Origin: Chryseobacterium phocaeense
GTDB lineage: Bacteria > Bacteroidota > Bacteroidia > Flavobacteriales > Weeksellaceae
Assembly: GCF_900169075.1 (NCBI RefSeq)
Contig: NZ_LT827015.1
Location: 1,054,001 to 1,118,000 of the forward strand
DNA: 64,000 bases
Direction: 5' to 3'
A program made the translations under genes and the position numbers. The stretch's first letter is position 1; each line of letters opens with the position of its first letter. Of the stretch, positions 52,226 to 61,394 are shown piece by piece. Under the pieces are notes generated by a model, which saw only the letters and a program-made list of their open reading frames with translations, searched no databases and had not been told where the DNA came from.

Positions 52226-53392
52226 ATGTACAAAAATTTATTAAACATTAAAAATATTGTTGCAGGAGCAATGATATTATCCGCTGGAGTAATGAATGCC
52301 CAACAATGGGAAATTAATGGAAATTCAGGTATCACAAACGCTAATTATGTGGGAACAAGGGAGTCTGCATACTTATTTTTAAGAACTGACGGTTCCTCTT
52401 CTAATCCAGGGCAGGCTTTTTTGACGAGTCCCGGATCCTTTGTTGTAGACGCGGTAAATTACTCTAATGGAGTAAAAGCCAAGGGCAGTATTATTACCGG
52501 AGGGCAAAACATGCTTGGAGGAAATGCAAACAGTTCAATAGTTGGAGGCTGGGGAAATAGCCTGCAGACAGGCGGAGGAGCAAATCTTGTTGTAGGACAA
52601 ACAAATACTATATTAAACGATGCAGGAAAGTCAATAGCACTGGGTTGGAATAATATTGTCAGAGCTTCAAACCAATTTGCCATTGGAGTTGGAGTAGATC
52701 TGAAATCTGAATATTCCGGTGGATTCGGAGTAGATCTTGTTGCAACAGGAAACCGGTCTTTTGTTATTGGAACAGGAACACACGCTTCCACAAAACTTAC
52801 AAATTCAATTCCATACTCTATCATGTTCGGACTTTCTAAAAATTCAACGATGCTGATTAAAGATCAGCTGGTTGGTGTTCGTACAACTGATCCAACAGCT
52901 AATTTCCATACGGTGGGAACCGTTCGCTTACAGGATCTTCCAAACGGATCCGGAAATGCTTTGGTAGTAGATGCTGACGGAAATGTTATGGTAGCTTCTA
53001 CTGCATTATCAAAACAGGCTAATGACCAAACCGTAACTGAATTGCAAAACCAGATTGATGACCTGAAGCTACAGGTTGATGAATTAAAAAACCTTTTATT
53101 AAAACAAACCGGAATAAAGGATATTTCATTAAGCAACAGTGCTAAACTTTATCAGAATGTACCGAATCCTGTAAAAGGAGAAACAAACATCAGATATTAT
53201 ATTCCCGATGGTAGTAAAAACAGCATTATAGAAATTTACTCCGTATCAGGCCAGTTGGTAAAATCTATTCCAATAAAAGAAACCGGCGATGGTAACATTG
53301 CAGTAAGCAATATAAAATCCGGGATGTATCTGTACAGGCTATCGGTTGAAGGGAAAATTATTGATACAAAAAAAATGCTTATTCAGGATTAA
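52226..53392 (+). CDS. T9SS-exported adhesin-like protein with YadA-like head and coiled-coil stalk
   Basis: A 388-residue exported protein. After a signal peptide (ending near NAQQW), residues ~75-190 contain short repeats with G-G-x-x-N-x-x-x-G and VGGWGNSLQTGGGANLVVGQ, as in the left-handed beta-roll of YadA-like heads. Residues ~270-295 are a coiled coil (VTELQNQIDDLKLQVDELKNLL). The end (LYQNVPNPVKGETNIRYYIP through KKMLIQD) is a T9SS type A sorting domain in place of a trimeric-autotransporter anchor. A cell-surface adhesin or structural role is inferred. Confidence 0.75.
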   Translation: MYKNLLNIKNIVAGAMILSAGVMNAQQWEINGNSGITNANYVGTRESAYLFLRTDGSSSNPGQAFLTSPGSFVVDAVNYSNGVKAKGSIITGGQNMLGGNANSSIVGGWGNSLQTGGGANLVVGQTNTILNDAGKSIALGWNNIVRASNQFAIGVGVDLKSEYSGGFGVDLVATGNRSFVIGTGTHASTKLTNSIPYSIMFGLSKNSTMLIKDQLVGVRTTDPTANFHTVGTVRLQDLPNGSGNALVVDADGNVMVASTALSKQANDQTVTELQNQIDDLKLQVDELKNLLLKQTGIKDISLSNSAKLYQNVPNPVKGETNIRYYIPDGSKNSIIEIYSVSGQLVKSIPIKETGDGNIAVSNIKSGMYLYRLSVEGKIIDTKKMLIQD

Positions 53393-53416
53393 TTCTTTGA
53401 ATACAGATATACTTAA

Positions 53417-53447
53417 AGGCTGTCTCCTAAGATGAGATAGTCTTTTT
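53417..53447 (+). terminator. Terminator of the T9SS adhesin gene
   Basis: AGGCTGTCTC (53417-53426) pairs with GAGATAGTCT (53434-53443) with two G-T pairs, followed by a run of T. It lies 24 bases after the stop codon. Confidence 0.75.
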
Positions 53448-53578
53448 GGCATGCAGAAAATAAATTTATATTTGGGATGAAATACGCCTGAAATAATAAA
53501 AATTTTTTAAAACAATTGAATTTTATTGTATCTTATCACAGGGTACCGATTTATCATATCTTTACAAAAAACACCGCC

Positions 53579-54154
53579 ATGTCCACAGAATTCGAAAGCG
53601 TTCTAAACCACTTCAGTCAATACATAAAACTAAGCGAGCCTCTGCAAAAAGAATTGCTGGACAGGTTATCCTTTCAGACTTTCAGAAAAGGAGAGCTTTT
53701 GCATGATGCGGATAAAATCTGTACCCGGAGTTATTTTATACTGAAGGGTCTTACAAGAACCTATTATCTGAAGGATGGAACAGAGATCAGCGAATATTTT
53801 TCCAGCGAAAACGAATGGGTGAATTCTCCCAAAAGCTTTATCCAGAGAGTAAAAGATATCTATTCCATTGACTGTCTCGAAAAAACGGAAACTTTCTGCC
53901 TGAAAGTAGATGATCTCGGTTACCTGTTTGATAACTTTCCTGAAATGGAGCGCTATGCAAGACTGTCTATGGGAAGTGTTTTCGGGCATTTGATGGAGCG
54001 CATTAATTCACAGAGATTTACTACTGCCAAGGAAAAATACGAACATTTTCTGGCAGTTTACAAAGGGATTTATCACCGGATTCCATTGGGAATGACGGCT
54101 TCCTATCTTGGAATCACCCAGTCTACACTCAGCAGATTAAGAGCTGAAAAGTAG
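53579..54154 (+). CDS. Crp/Fnr-family transcriptional regulator
   Basis: A 191-residue regulator. The ATG at 53579 is chosen because it yields the standard start (MSTEFESVLNHFSQYIKL); the frame's earlier start adds a stretch that is probably non-coding. It has the beta-roll FRKGELLHDADKICTRSYFILKGLTRTYYLKDG and a C-terminal HTH (IPLGMTASYLGITQSTLSRLR). It lies 59 bases upstream of a BAAT-like hydrolase on the same strand, which it may regulate. Confidence 0.88.
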   Translation: MSTEFESVLNHFSQYIKLSEPLQKELLDRLSFQTFRKGELLHDADKICTRSYFILKGLTRTYYLKDGTEISEYFSSENEWVNSPKSFIQRVKDIYSIDCLEKTETFCLKVDDLGYLFDNFPEMERYARLSMGSVFGHLMERINSQRFTTAKEKYEHFLAVYKGIYHRIPLGMTASYLGITQSTLSRLRAEK

Positions 54155-54213
54155 TTTTTGATCCAGAGCAAAAATAATCCGGAAATCCCACGGTATTTTT
54201 GTCAAAAAAAACA

Positions 54214-55038
54214 ATGAAACTACTCTTTAAAATTTTCCTCGCACTTATTTTTTCTGTTACGGCTTTAAAAGCACAGGACACCATCCGGTCAAAGAATACC
54301 GATGCTGTTTTATATAAACCTTCCAAAAATATTCTCGGACTGGTCGTAGGACTTGGAGGAGCAGAAGGAGGGAATGCCTGGGCATCAAAACATTGGAAAG
54401 CTACAAGAGATCAGTTCCTTGAGAAAGGATATGCATTTCTGGCGCTGGCTTATTTCGGGTCGAAAAATTCCCCGAAGCTCCTTGAAAAAATCGAGATTCA
54501 GGATGTCTATAATGCGATCAGCCTTTCAAAACAGAAAATAAAAACTGATAAAGTGGCAATCATAGGTGGTTCAAGAGGAGCGGATCTTGCGCTGCTGCTG
54601 GGAAGTTATTATTCTGATATCTCGTGCATTATTGCTTTGTCTGCAAGCCATGCTGTTTTTCCGGGGAATACAGATCATTTTTCCACATCCAGCTGGACCT
54701 TTAATGGAAAAGAGCTTCCTTTTGTTCCGGTGAATGAAGTTGCCGTTCCGTTTATGATGGAAAGAAAGATAAGACAGGCTTTTGAGGCAATGCTTCAGGA
54801 TAAAGAATCCGAGCAGAAATCATTGATAAAAGTTGAAAATATCAAGGCACCTGTTCTGCTGATGTCCGGAAAACAGGATGAGATCTGTCCTTCGTCCGAA
54901 ATGTCCGACAGGATAATTCAAAGATTGAAGGACCATCATTTTAAATATCATTATGAGCATATAAAATTTGAAGGCGGTCATACCGAACCTTATCAGCATT
55001 TTGATAAAGTTTTCAGTTTTCTTCAAAGTAATTTTTAG
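54214..55038 (+). CDS. Exported alpha/beta hydrolase (BAAT/dienelactone-hydrolase-like)
   Basis: A 274-residue protein; start ATG 54214 gives a clean signal peptide (MKLLFKIFLALIFSVTALKA). The nucleophile elbow is GGSRGADLALLLG (Ser in GGSRGA) and the C-terminal His lies in FEGGHTEPYQH. The Asp is plausibly in SGKQDEICPSS. This pattern fits acyl-CoA thioesterase/BAAT C-terminal-like hydrolases, though the exported location argues against CoA esters as substrate. It follows the Crp-like regulator. Confidence 0.78.
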   Translation: MKLLFKIFLALIFSVTALKAQDTIRSKNTDAVLYKPSKNILGLVVGLGGAEGGNAWASKHWKATRDQFLEKGYAFLALAYFGSKNSPKLLEKIEIQDVYNAISLSKQKIKTDKVAIIGGSRGADLALLLGSYYSDISCIIALSASHAVFPGNTDHFSTSSWTFNGKELPFVPVNEVAVPFMMERKIRQAFEAMLQDKESEQKSLIKVENIKAPVLLMSGKQDEICPSSEMSDRIIQRLKDHHFKYHYEHIKFEGGHTEPYQHFDKVFSFLQSNF

Positions 55039-55067
55039 AAATATTTTTCGCAACTATAAATCATATG

Positions 55068-55097
55068 AGGGTTTTCAATTCGCTGGAAACCCTTTAT
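55068..55097 (+). terminator. Terminator of the hydrolase gene
   Basis: AGGGTTTTC (55068-55076) pairs with GGAAACCCT (55085-55093) and is followed by TTATT. It isolates the hydrolase from the TonB receptor. Confidence 0.65.
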
Positions 55098-55169
55098 TAA
55101 TGGGATAAGTTATCGAATTGCATTATATGAAATGTATCATGTTTTTATTTAGAATCAATAAAAATAATA

Positions 55170-55177
55170 TATTTTTG
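55170..55177 (+). promoter_or_regulatory. Predicted -7 box of the TonB-receptor gene
   Basis: TATTTTTG fits TAnnTTTG and lies 22 bases before the start. Just upstream, TTTAGAATCAATAAAAA (55149-55165) has a TTTAGAAT that could be half of an iron-regulator site; this is weak. Confidence 0.4.
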
Positions 55178-55198
55178 CAAAACTAACTTATTTATACA

Positions 55199-57382
55199 AT
55201 GAAAAGAACAATTATTTCTGCTTGCTTTTTAACAGCATCCTTTATGAGTGCACAGGAAACCGATACCATCAAAGTTTCTGAAATCCAGTCCGTATCACTC
55301 CAGGGAACAAACAATTACAGAACCAAAAAATCAGAATCTGTAGCAAGACTTCCCCTGGAAAATCTGGAAAATCCCACTGTTTACAATATTGTCCCGAAAG
55401 AAATTATCAGCGAGATGAACGCGGTTGATTTTAACACAGCCATGGCCTCTGCTCCCGGAGTGGTAGTAAGCAACAGTGTGAACGATAGTGGTAATGATAT
55501 ATTCCTGAGAGGATTCAGTTCCTCTGCCAACTTCAGAAACGGGCTTCTTCAAAACCCAAGAGTACAATCGGAAATTGCCAATGTGGAAAGGGTAGAAGTC
55601 ATCAAAGGACCTTCAGGAACCTTATTTGGAGGAACCTTAGCGAATTATGGAGGAGTAGTGAATATTGTGACCAAAAAACCTCAGGAGAACTTCGGGGGAA
55701 TTATCGGATACACCACAGGAAGCTGGGGTATGAACAGAATTACTGCTGATGTAAACGCCCCTTTGAACAAAGAAAAAACAGCCCTGGCAAGATTCAATGT
55801 GGCAGCGTATTCACAGGACTCTTTCCAGGATGCGGGATATAATAAAGGATTGTTCTTTTCAGGAAGTATTTTATACAAAGTAAATGACAAAACTACAGTG
55901 ACACTGGATACGGAATTCCATGCTCCGGAAAAAACACTGAACGCCTACGTAAGGCAGTCTGAAAGGTTAACCATCAGTTCCATGAAAGATCTGCAGGGAG
56001 CTCACGAAAGGTCGTTTACCAGCAATGATATCGGTTCCAAAAGGACCAATTTTGTCACCATGGCGGAAGTAACGCATAAATTCAATGACCAGTGGACTTC
56101 CAGAACCTCGTACCAGAGAGGCGAAGCGAATGAGAATGAATCTATATTTTTGGTTTTAAACTATTTGAATAATAACTCAATAAGCAGAAGTATTCGCCCT
56201 TTTGACAATTATAAGATAACCACTGACAATATTCAGCAAAATTTTATTGGTGATTTCAAAATAGGAAAATTAAGAAATCGTCTGGTGGTAGGGTTAGATT
56301 ATTTTCAGCAAACAAGCAAAAACCAGTTTCCAACTTTTAAGGTAGGGAATAACTTGTCATCAGTTTTTGCTCCATATCCTTTAAACGGAGTATTTACTGA
56401 TGATTATGGGACACCAAAGGGGAATGATGTTGTAATGTTGGATTCTGGTTCTCCATGGACTTCAATTTCCAAAGACGTAATAAGATCAATTCCAAGAACA
56501 GGAACAGGATATGATATTAATAAAATAAGTACATTCAGCGTATATGCTTCTGATATTCTTAATATTACAGACAATCTTTTGATAATGGCAAGCTTAAGGA
56601 TGGATAATTATAAAAGTGATAATGTCATTTCAAACGGTGTCGAAGGAAAAGGAAAGTATACCCAGACTCAGTTCTCACCAAAATTCGGGCTGGTATATGA
56701 AATTGTACAAAATGAAATTTCATTCTTTGCGAATTACGTCAACGGATTCAAAAATGTAGCACCTACAGTTGATCCACGAGATAAAAACACTTATATTGAG
56801 TATGACCCTGAGCAAGGAGACCAATTTGAAACAGGATTCAAACTTGACTTATTCGGTAAAAAGCTTCTGACTACCATAAGTTATTATAATATGAGAATCA
56901 AAAACCGTTTAATGCCTGATCCATCTGGAATCATTGGGCTTTACATTCAAGATGGGAATATTAAAAATCAAGGTTTTGAAGTAGATTTTGTAGCTAATCC
57001 AGTTAAGGGATTAAATATCGTAGCGGGGTATGGATTTAATGATAATAAATATGATGACAGAAGTGTAAATAATGGAAAAAGAAGTGCCTGGTCACCAAAA
57101 CATGTGGCCAATCTCTGGACCAGCTACAAGGTAATGGATGGTGCTTATGAAGGTCTTGGATTCGGGGCCGGATTTAATTTCGTGGATAAAACGTATATCA
57201 ATATCACCAACCATTTTCTGTCGCCTTCCTATACCACTGTAGGAGCCACTGTTTTCTATGATAAAAAGAAATACAGAATCGGTCTGAAAATGAATAATGC
57301 CCTGAACGAAACCTACTGGAATTTCTACGGACAGCCTCAGAAGCCAAGAGAGATCCTTGCCAACTTTGCATTTAAATTCTAG
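55199..57382 (+). CDS. TonB-dependent siderophore receptor
   Basis: A 727-residue outer-membrane receptor. It has a signal peptide, then a plug domain (residues ~45-160) containing FNTAMASAPGVVVSNSVNDSGNDIFLRGFSS and RVEVIKGPSGTLFGG. A 22-strand barrel follows, ending in REILANFAFKF with a terminal aromatic residue. It takes up ferric siderophores with energy from TonB. The downstream PepSY protein and esterase suit a reductive or hydrolytic release route. The stretch around 56140-57060 (residues ~315-620) is clearly more AT-rich than either flank, suggesting exchange of the barrel loops. Confidence 0.93.
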   Translation: MKRTIISACFLTASFMSAQETDTIKVSEIQSVSLQGTNNYRTKKSESVARLPLENLENPTVYNIVPKEIISEMNAVDFNTAMASAPGVVVSNSVNDSGNDIFLRGFSSSANFRNGLLQNPRVQSEIANVERVEVIKGPSGTLFGGTLANYGGVVNIVTKKPQENFGGIIGYTTGSWGMNRITADVNAPLNKEKTALARFNVAAYSQDSFQDAGYNKGLFFSGSILYKVNDKTTVTLDTEFHAPEKTLNAYVRQSERLTISSMKDLQGAHERSFTSNDIGSKRTNFVTMAEVTHKFNDQWTSRTSYQRGEANENESIFLVLNYLNNNSISRSIRPFDNYKITTDNIQQNFIGDFKIGKLRNRLVVGLDYFQQTSKNQFPTFKVGNNLSSVFAPYPLNGVFTDDYGTPKGNDVVMLDSGSPWTSISKDVIRSIPRTGTGYDINKISTFSVYASDILNITDNLLIMASLRMDNYKSDNVISNGVEGKGKYTQTQFSPKFGLVYEIVQNEISFFANYVNGFKNVAPTVDPRDKNTYIEYDPEQGDQFETGFKLDLFGKKLLTTISYYNMRIKNRLMPDPSGIIGLYIQDGNIKNQGFEVDFVANPVKGLNIVAGYGFNDNKYDDRSVNNGKRSAWSPKHVANLWTSYKVMDGAYEGLGFGAGFNFVDKTYINITNHFLSPSYTTVGATVFYDKKKYRIGLKMNNALNETYWNFYGQPQKPREILANFAFKF

Positions 57383-57433
57383 CCTTAATGAAACAAAAAT
57401 AAGAGCGGTAAAATTTTACCGCTCTCTGTAGAT

Positions 57434-58699
57434 ATGGAAAAGAAAACAACAGATAAAAAGAAAAAACAGGGGAAATCCCTGACGAAGAAAGTGACCGGCT
57501 GGCTGCATCTCTGGCTGGGGCTGGTGTCCGGAATTATTGTGCTTGTCGTAACGCTTTCCGGAACCATGTTCGTCTTCTGTGACGAGATTATTGATCTCTG
57601 CGGAGGAAGCGCCAGATATGTACAGGTTCCCGCCAATACAAAAAAAATGTCCCCTGAAGAGCTTCTTGCAAAATTTCACAAGCAGGTTCCGGACAGAAAA
57701 GCATTTTATTTTGATACCTATAAAGAAGCGGACAGAACTTTCAGGGTAGCATCAGCCACGAAACCTCCCAAAGATAAAAATGCACCCAAAGCAGGAAAGT
57801 CAAAAGAGCGGGGGCCGCGCGGGGTATTCGCCTATCATTATCTTGATCCGTATACCGGAGAAATAAAAGGCTCTACGAAAAGTTACGAATTTTTCTATAT
57901 CGTGGCCCATATTCATGCCCAGCTGCTTGCTGGAAAGTTCGGGAAAACAGTGGTCGGGGTAGCTTCCATTATATTTTTTGTTCAGCTGATTGGCGGGCTT
58001 ATCCTCTGGTGGCCTAAAAAATGGAATAAAACGACAAGAACAGCCGCATTTAAAATAAAATCAGGCACAAAATGGCGCAGGAAAAATTATGATTTCCACA
58101 ATGTTTTCGGATTTTACTCTTTGCTTCCGGCCGTATTTATTACCATTACAGGATTGATTATGGCGTATGAAATTTTAACGGATCTTACACAGGAAACCTT
58201 TGGCGGAACAAAAGATGCCCATAAAATTGCAGAAAAGTACGAGCCTGCATTTGATCCCGAAAAAAAGGCTTTGTCTTACTCGGATTTTATTAATATCAAT
58301 TTTGCAGAATTTCCTGAAGCAAGACAAGTCCGAATGAGCATTCCGAGAAATGATTCAGCTACCGTTTACCATGTGGTCGCCGCAAAGTTTATCGGACTGA
58401 AAAGCCTTTCCAACGGTAAAAGCATGGAAACCAACAAATACACCGGAAAAGAGATTATTTATCCCAAAGAAGTCCAGAGGCATGAAGTCATTGAACATAT
58501 GAATTTTGATCTTCACGTGGGCTACTGGGGCGGAATGTTTGGTAAGATTTTCACTTTCGTGATCGGAATTATCTGCACCAGTCTTCCTGTAACGGGCTTT
58601 CTGATCTGGTGGGGAAGACGTAAAAAATCACCGAAAAAAGCAACAGAAATTAAAAATATTCATCAACATAGAAAGGAACATCATGAACAGCCGGCTTAA
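57434..58699 (+). CDS. PepSY-domain (PiuB/FpvG-like) inner-membrane protein
   Basis: A 421-residue protein with four membrane helices: GWLHLWLGLVSGIIVLVVTLSGTMFVF near the start, GVASIIFFVQLIGGLILWW, VFGFYSLLPAVFITITGLIMAY and IFTFVIGIICTSLPVTGFLIWWGRRKK. PepSY-type periplasmic regions lie in between. Conserved histidines in the helices could bind haem. Family members reduce ferric siderophores at the inner membrane or act in iron uptake. It starts 51 bases after the TonB-receptor gene and its end overlaps the esterase gene by 17 bases, indicating one operon. Confidence 0.9.
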   Translation: MEKKTTDKKKKQGKSLTKKVTGWLHLWLGLVSGIIVLVVTLSGTMFVFCDEIIDLCGGSARYVQVPANTKKMSPEELLAKFHKQVPDRKAFYFDTYKEADRTFRVASATKPPKDKNAPKAGKSKERGPRGVFAYHYLDPYTGEIKGSTKSYEFFYIVAHIHAQLLAGKFGKTVVGVASIIFFVQLIGGLILWWPKKWNKTTRTAAFKIKSGTKWRRKNYDFHNVFGFYSLLPAVFITITGLIMAYEILTDLTQETFGGTKDAHKIAEKYEPAFDPEKKALSYSDFININFAEFPEARQVRMSIPRNDSATVYHVVAAKFIGLKSLSNGKSMETNKYTGKEIIYPKEVQRHEVIEHMNFDLHVGYWGGMFGKIFTFVIGIICTSLPVTGFLIWWGRRKKSPKKATEIKNIHQHRKEHHEQPA

Positions 58700-59738
58700 A
58701 TTCTTATTTCTGAATCTGTTCCTGTTTTTTGCCCTTTTGGGTAAGGCACAGGAAACAATGACCATAGGAGAAAAACAATCTTTATTTTCGAAGATACTAA
58801 ATGAAAAAAGGGAACTATGGATTCATCTTCCTAAAACGTACAATGATACAGGAATTTCTCTTGTAAAATATCCTGTGATCTATCTTCTGGACGCAGAAAT
58901 TAATTTTGAATATTATGCAGGAATGACTGATTTCCTTGCGAAACCTCCCTATGCCGAAATCCCGGAATGCATTGTTGTAGGAATTAAAAACACAGAAAGA
59001 ACCAGAGACCTTACACCCACAAAGTCGCAGAAGAAAAGCCCGGTGAATCCTGATGTTGTTCTTTTTGCAGACAGTGGTGGAAGCGAAAATTTTGCCAGAT
59101 TTATTCAGGAGGAGCTGAAACCATTCATCAATAAGACCTACAGAACTCAGGATTATTCTATTCTTGCGGGCCATTCTTTCGGGGGACTTTTCGCAGTGAA
59201 CGTTCTGCTGACCCATCCGGAATATTTCAATGCCTATGTGGCCAATGATCCAAGTTTATGGTGGGATAACAGCGTTTTGATTTCCAGAACAAAAAACTAT
59301 CTCGAAAAAAATAAAAAGTTTCCACCCCATAACTTTCTTTATGTTTCCCAGGCCGATAACGAAGAGCAGAATAAAAACTGGAATTCAGACATGACACAGG
59401 CCATTGAAGAATTCAAAGGAATTGTTGAGAATAACGGAACCTTGAACTATAAGCACAATTTTTTTGAAAATGAAGTCCACGGAACGGTTTCTTATCCGGG
59501 AAATTATGAGGCTTTGAAGTTTATTTTTAAAGGATTCAGAACCGATATTAAAAAGCTATCCGGAAATCCAAAGCTGCTTGAAGAAGAATACAAAAGATTT
59601 TCAGAAAAAGCAGGAACAGATTTTATGCCTTCAGAAACCTATCTGAATGCCATTCTCAAATTTATGAAAAGCAATGGCTTTACAGCATCAGAACAGTATT
59701 TTAATGCTTTGAAAAATAAACTCTATCCTAAAAAATAA
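58683..59738 (+). CDS. Exported alpha/beta hydrolase, siderophore-esterase-like
   Basis: A 351-residue protein with a signal peptide (SRLKFLFLNLFLFFALLGKA). The nucleophile elbow is ILAGHSFGGLFAVNVLL (Ser in GHSFGG), followed by NDPSLWWD, as in the Fes/IroE-like esterase branch. A catalytic His may be in NEVHGTVSYPG. A ~100-residue helical extension follows the hydrolase core. It overlaps the PepSY gene by 17 bases, so it belongs to the receptor-PepSY-esterase operon. Cleavage of an imported ferric siderophore in the periplasm is inferred. Confidence 0.83.
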   Translation: MNSRLKFLFLNLFLFFALLGKAQETMTIGEKQSLFSKILNEKRELWIHLPKTYNDTGISLVKYPVIYLLDAEINFEYYAGMTDFLAKPPYAEIPECIVVGIKNTERTRDLTPTKSQKKSPVNPDVVLFADSGGSENFARFIQEELKPFINKTYRTQDYSILAGHSFGGLFAVNVLLTHPEYFNAYVANDPSLWWDNSVLISRTKNYLEKNKKFPPHNFLYVSQADNEEQNKNWNSDMTQAIEEFKGIVENNGTLNYKHNFFENEVHGTVSYPGNYEALKFIFKGFRTDIKKLSGNPKLLEEEYKRFSEKAGTDFMPSETYLNAILKFMKSNGFTASEQYFNALKNKLYPKK

Positions 59739-59816
59739 TATAATGGCACTCGCCATACCGATACCATAGACGTTTTATTTGATTTTTATTTGAAGAAGCT
59801 CTTTGTCTTTTGGCAG

Positions 59817-59893
59817 GGAGTTTCTTTTATCGTCATATTAGCAAATTTGCCTTTTCGCTTTTTAGCCCTTTTGCCTTTTTACCCTTTCGCCTA
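59817..59893. repeat. Pyrimidine-rich low-complexity repeat
   Basis: Several CCTTTTGCCTTTTTACCC and GCCTTTTCGCTTTTTAGCC-like units stand between convergent genes. It is degenerate, non-coding, and similar in type to other gene-end repeats. Confidence 0.5.
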
Positions 59894-60745
59894 ATCAACC
59901 TTATAAAACCCCTCCGAAAAATACTTGCTCGGCTTAACATACACAGTTTGACGGTCTGCATCAAAAATCCAGATAAATCTCCTCATCATATCAGCTCCGA
60001 AATAATTAACGGTCTGTGTTTTACGTTTTCCCACGAAAAATCCGGCGGGTACATCTTTCAGAACAAAATTATTCAGTTTAAAGAAAGGAAGAATGCCCTG
60101 CTTTGTAATGATACTTTCACCACTTGAGTTTTTAAATGTTTTTTCGGAAGTCACTTTCAGCATTTTATCAAGATTTTTTTCCTCTGCAAAATCATTGCTG
60201 TACAGAAGAGCACCGGAATACCCGGACTGGAGCAGGAAATAGGCTTCCTGCTGCTTGTCGCCGTCGATAATATTGTCTGCATTAATAAAAAACTGGCCTT
60301 TTTCATAAAGCAGCATCATTTTTTGATATCCTTTTACATCAGGCAGTTTATCATAGATTTCAAACTTACTGTTGTCATAATCTATTTTAAAGCTTTTTCC
60401 TGCAAACATCCCGGTTCCGATCTTTCCATCGGCCTCATGGCCAGTAAGTTCATGATCAAAAAAACGGACGTTATTCAATGTGAATTTCCCGATTTGTACC
60501 GTGTTTTTCTCACTGATTTCATCCTTGTTAAAAATAATATGATCTGCCTTGCGCTGTCTGTCCGGAGAAATAGACGCGTCTTCCATGGCGATCTGGAACA
60601 TCAGGTGCAGGGAATCCTTTTTATTGACCAGTGTTTTTACAATGATATTGTTATGTTTTGTGATCCTGAAAGGAATGCTCTGCTGGGCGTTTATGCTGAT
60701 AACAGCTGCGGAAAACAGAAGAGCTAAACTTGTTTTTTTGAACAT
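59891..60745 (-). CDS. Exported aspartyl-protease-like (retropepsin-like) protein
   Basis: A 284-residue protein with a signal peptide (MFKKTSLALLFSAAVISINA). It has two beta-rich halves with recurrent ADGKIGTGMFAGKSFKIDYDNSKFEIYD and VNYFGADMMRRFIWIFDADRQTVYVKP motifs. This 'GxGxxxF...DYD' pattern is like the clan AA aspartyl-protease-like proteins of Bacteroidota, but a clear DTG/DSG active site is missing. It is probably inactive or a binding protein. A decayed copy of its first ~40 codons and promoter lies at 62111-62290. Confidence 0.65.
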   Translation of the reverse strand: MFKKTSLALLFSAAVISINAQQSIPFRITKHNNIIVKTLVNKKDSLHLMFQIAMEDASISPDRQRKADHIIFNKDEISEKNTVQIGKFTLNNVRFFDHELTGHEADGKIGTGMFAGKSFKIDYDNSKFEIYDKLPDVKGYQKMMLLYEKGQFFINADNIIDGDKQQEAYFLLQSGYSGALLYSNDFAEEKNLDKMLKVTSEKTFKNSSGESIITKQGILPFFKLNNFVLKDVPAGFFVGKRKTQTVNYFGADMMRRFIWIFDADRQTVYVKPSKYFSEGFYKVD

Positions 60746-60821
60746 TTTAAAGTGATTTGCGGTTAAAATCCGGAATTTTAAAATTACCTATTATCTTTGG
60801 AACAGCAAACATCTAAATCAC

Positions 60822-61340
60822 ATGATTCAAAAACTGCTGGACAGCGGACTTCACTGGGAAAAAAAAGAATTCGGAAGGTATGGGTTTCTGAAGACTTCAG
60901 GAAGTATTGATACTGATATTTATTTTGTGGAAAAAGGCAGTGTCCGCATTTTTATGATGGATGAGAATGAAGAAAGGATCATCCGGTTTGGTTATACCGG
61001 TAATATTATTGTTTCTCTGGATTCTTTTCTGTCCGGAAAGCCTTCTGAGCTGTATATTCAGGCGATAAAGAAAACAACGGTCCGGATAGCTTCAAAGAAA
61101 GATTTCTATGAATTTATAGGGTCTTCCGGAGAAAATCTTAAGTTCTGGAATTCTATTTTGGAAGATCTCGTCCTGCAGCAGATGGAGCGGGAAAAAGACC
61201 TGCTGATCAGCTCTCCGAAAGAACGCTTTGAAAGGGTATTGAAAAGAAGCCCGAAACTTTTCCAGGAAGTTCCGAATAAATATATTGCCAACTACCTCAG
61301 AATGTCTCCCGAGACCCTATCCAGATTAAAAAAATCTTGA
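60822..61340 (+). CDS. Crp/Fnr-family transcriptional regulator
   Basis: A 172-residue regulator; the sensor beta-roll is DTDIYFVEKGSVRIFMMDENEERIIRFGYTG and the C-terminus is the HTH (IANYLRMSPETLSRLKKS). It is shorter than most Crp proteins. It is divergent from the aspartyl-protease-like gene, with 76 bases between starts. A DinB-like gene follows it on the same strand. Confidence 0.86.
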   Translation: MIQKLLDSGLHWEKKEFGRYGFLKTSGSIDTDIYFVEKGSVRIFMMDENEERIIRFGYTGNIIVSLDSFLSGKPSELYIQAIKKTTVRIASKKDFYEFIGSSGENLKFWNSILEDLVLQQMEREKDLLISSPKERFERVLKRSPKLFQEVPNKYIANYLRMSPETLSRLKKS

Positions 61341-61394
61341 GTTCAGTCAAGATTTAAGAAATGAACAATGCTGAAATTTGCATAAAAATCATCA

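Noticed and set aside
54199..54213. TTG start for the exported hydrolase
   Set aside because: The ATG at 54214 gives a clean signal peptide; the TTG adds a lysine-rich stretch that is unlikely to be used.
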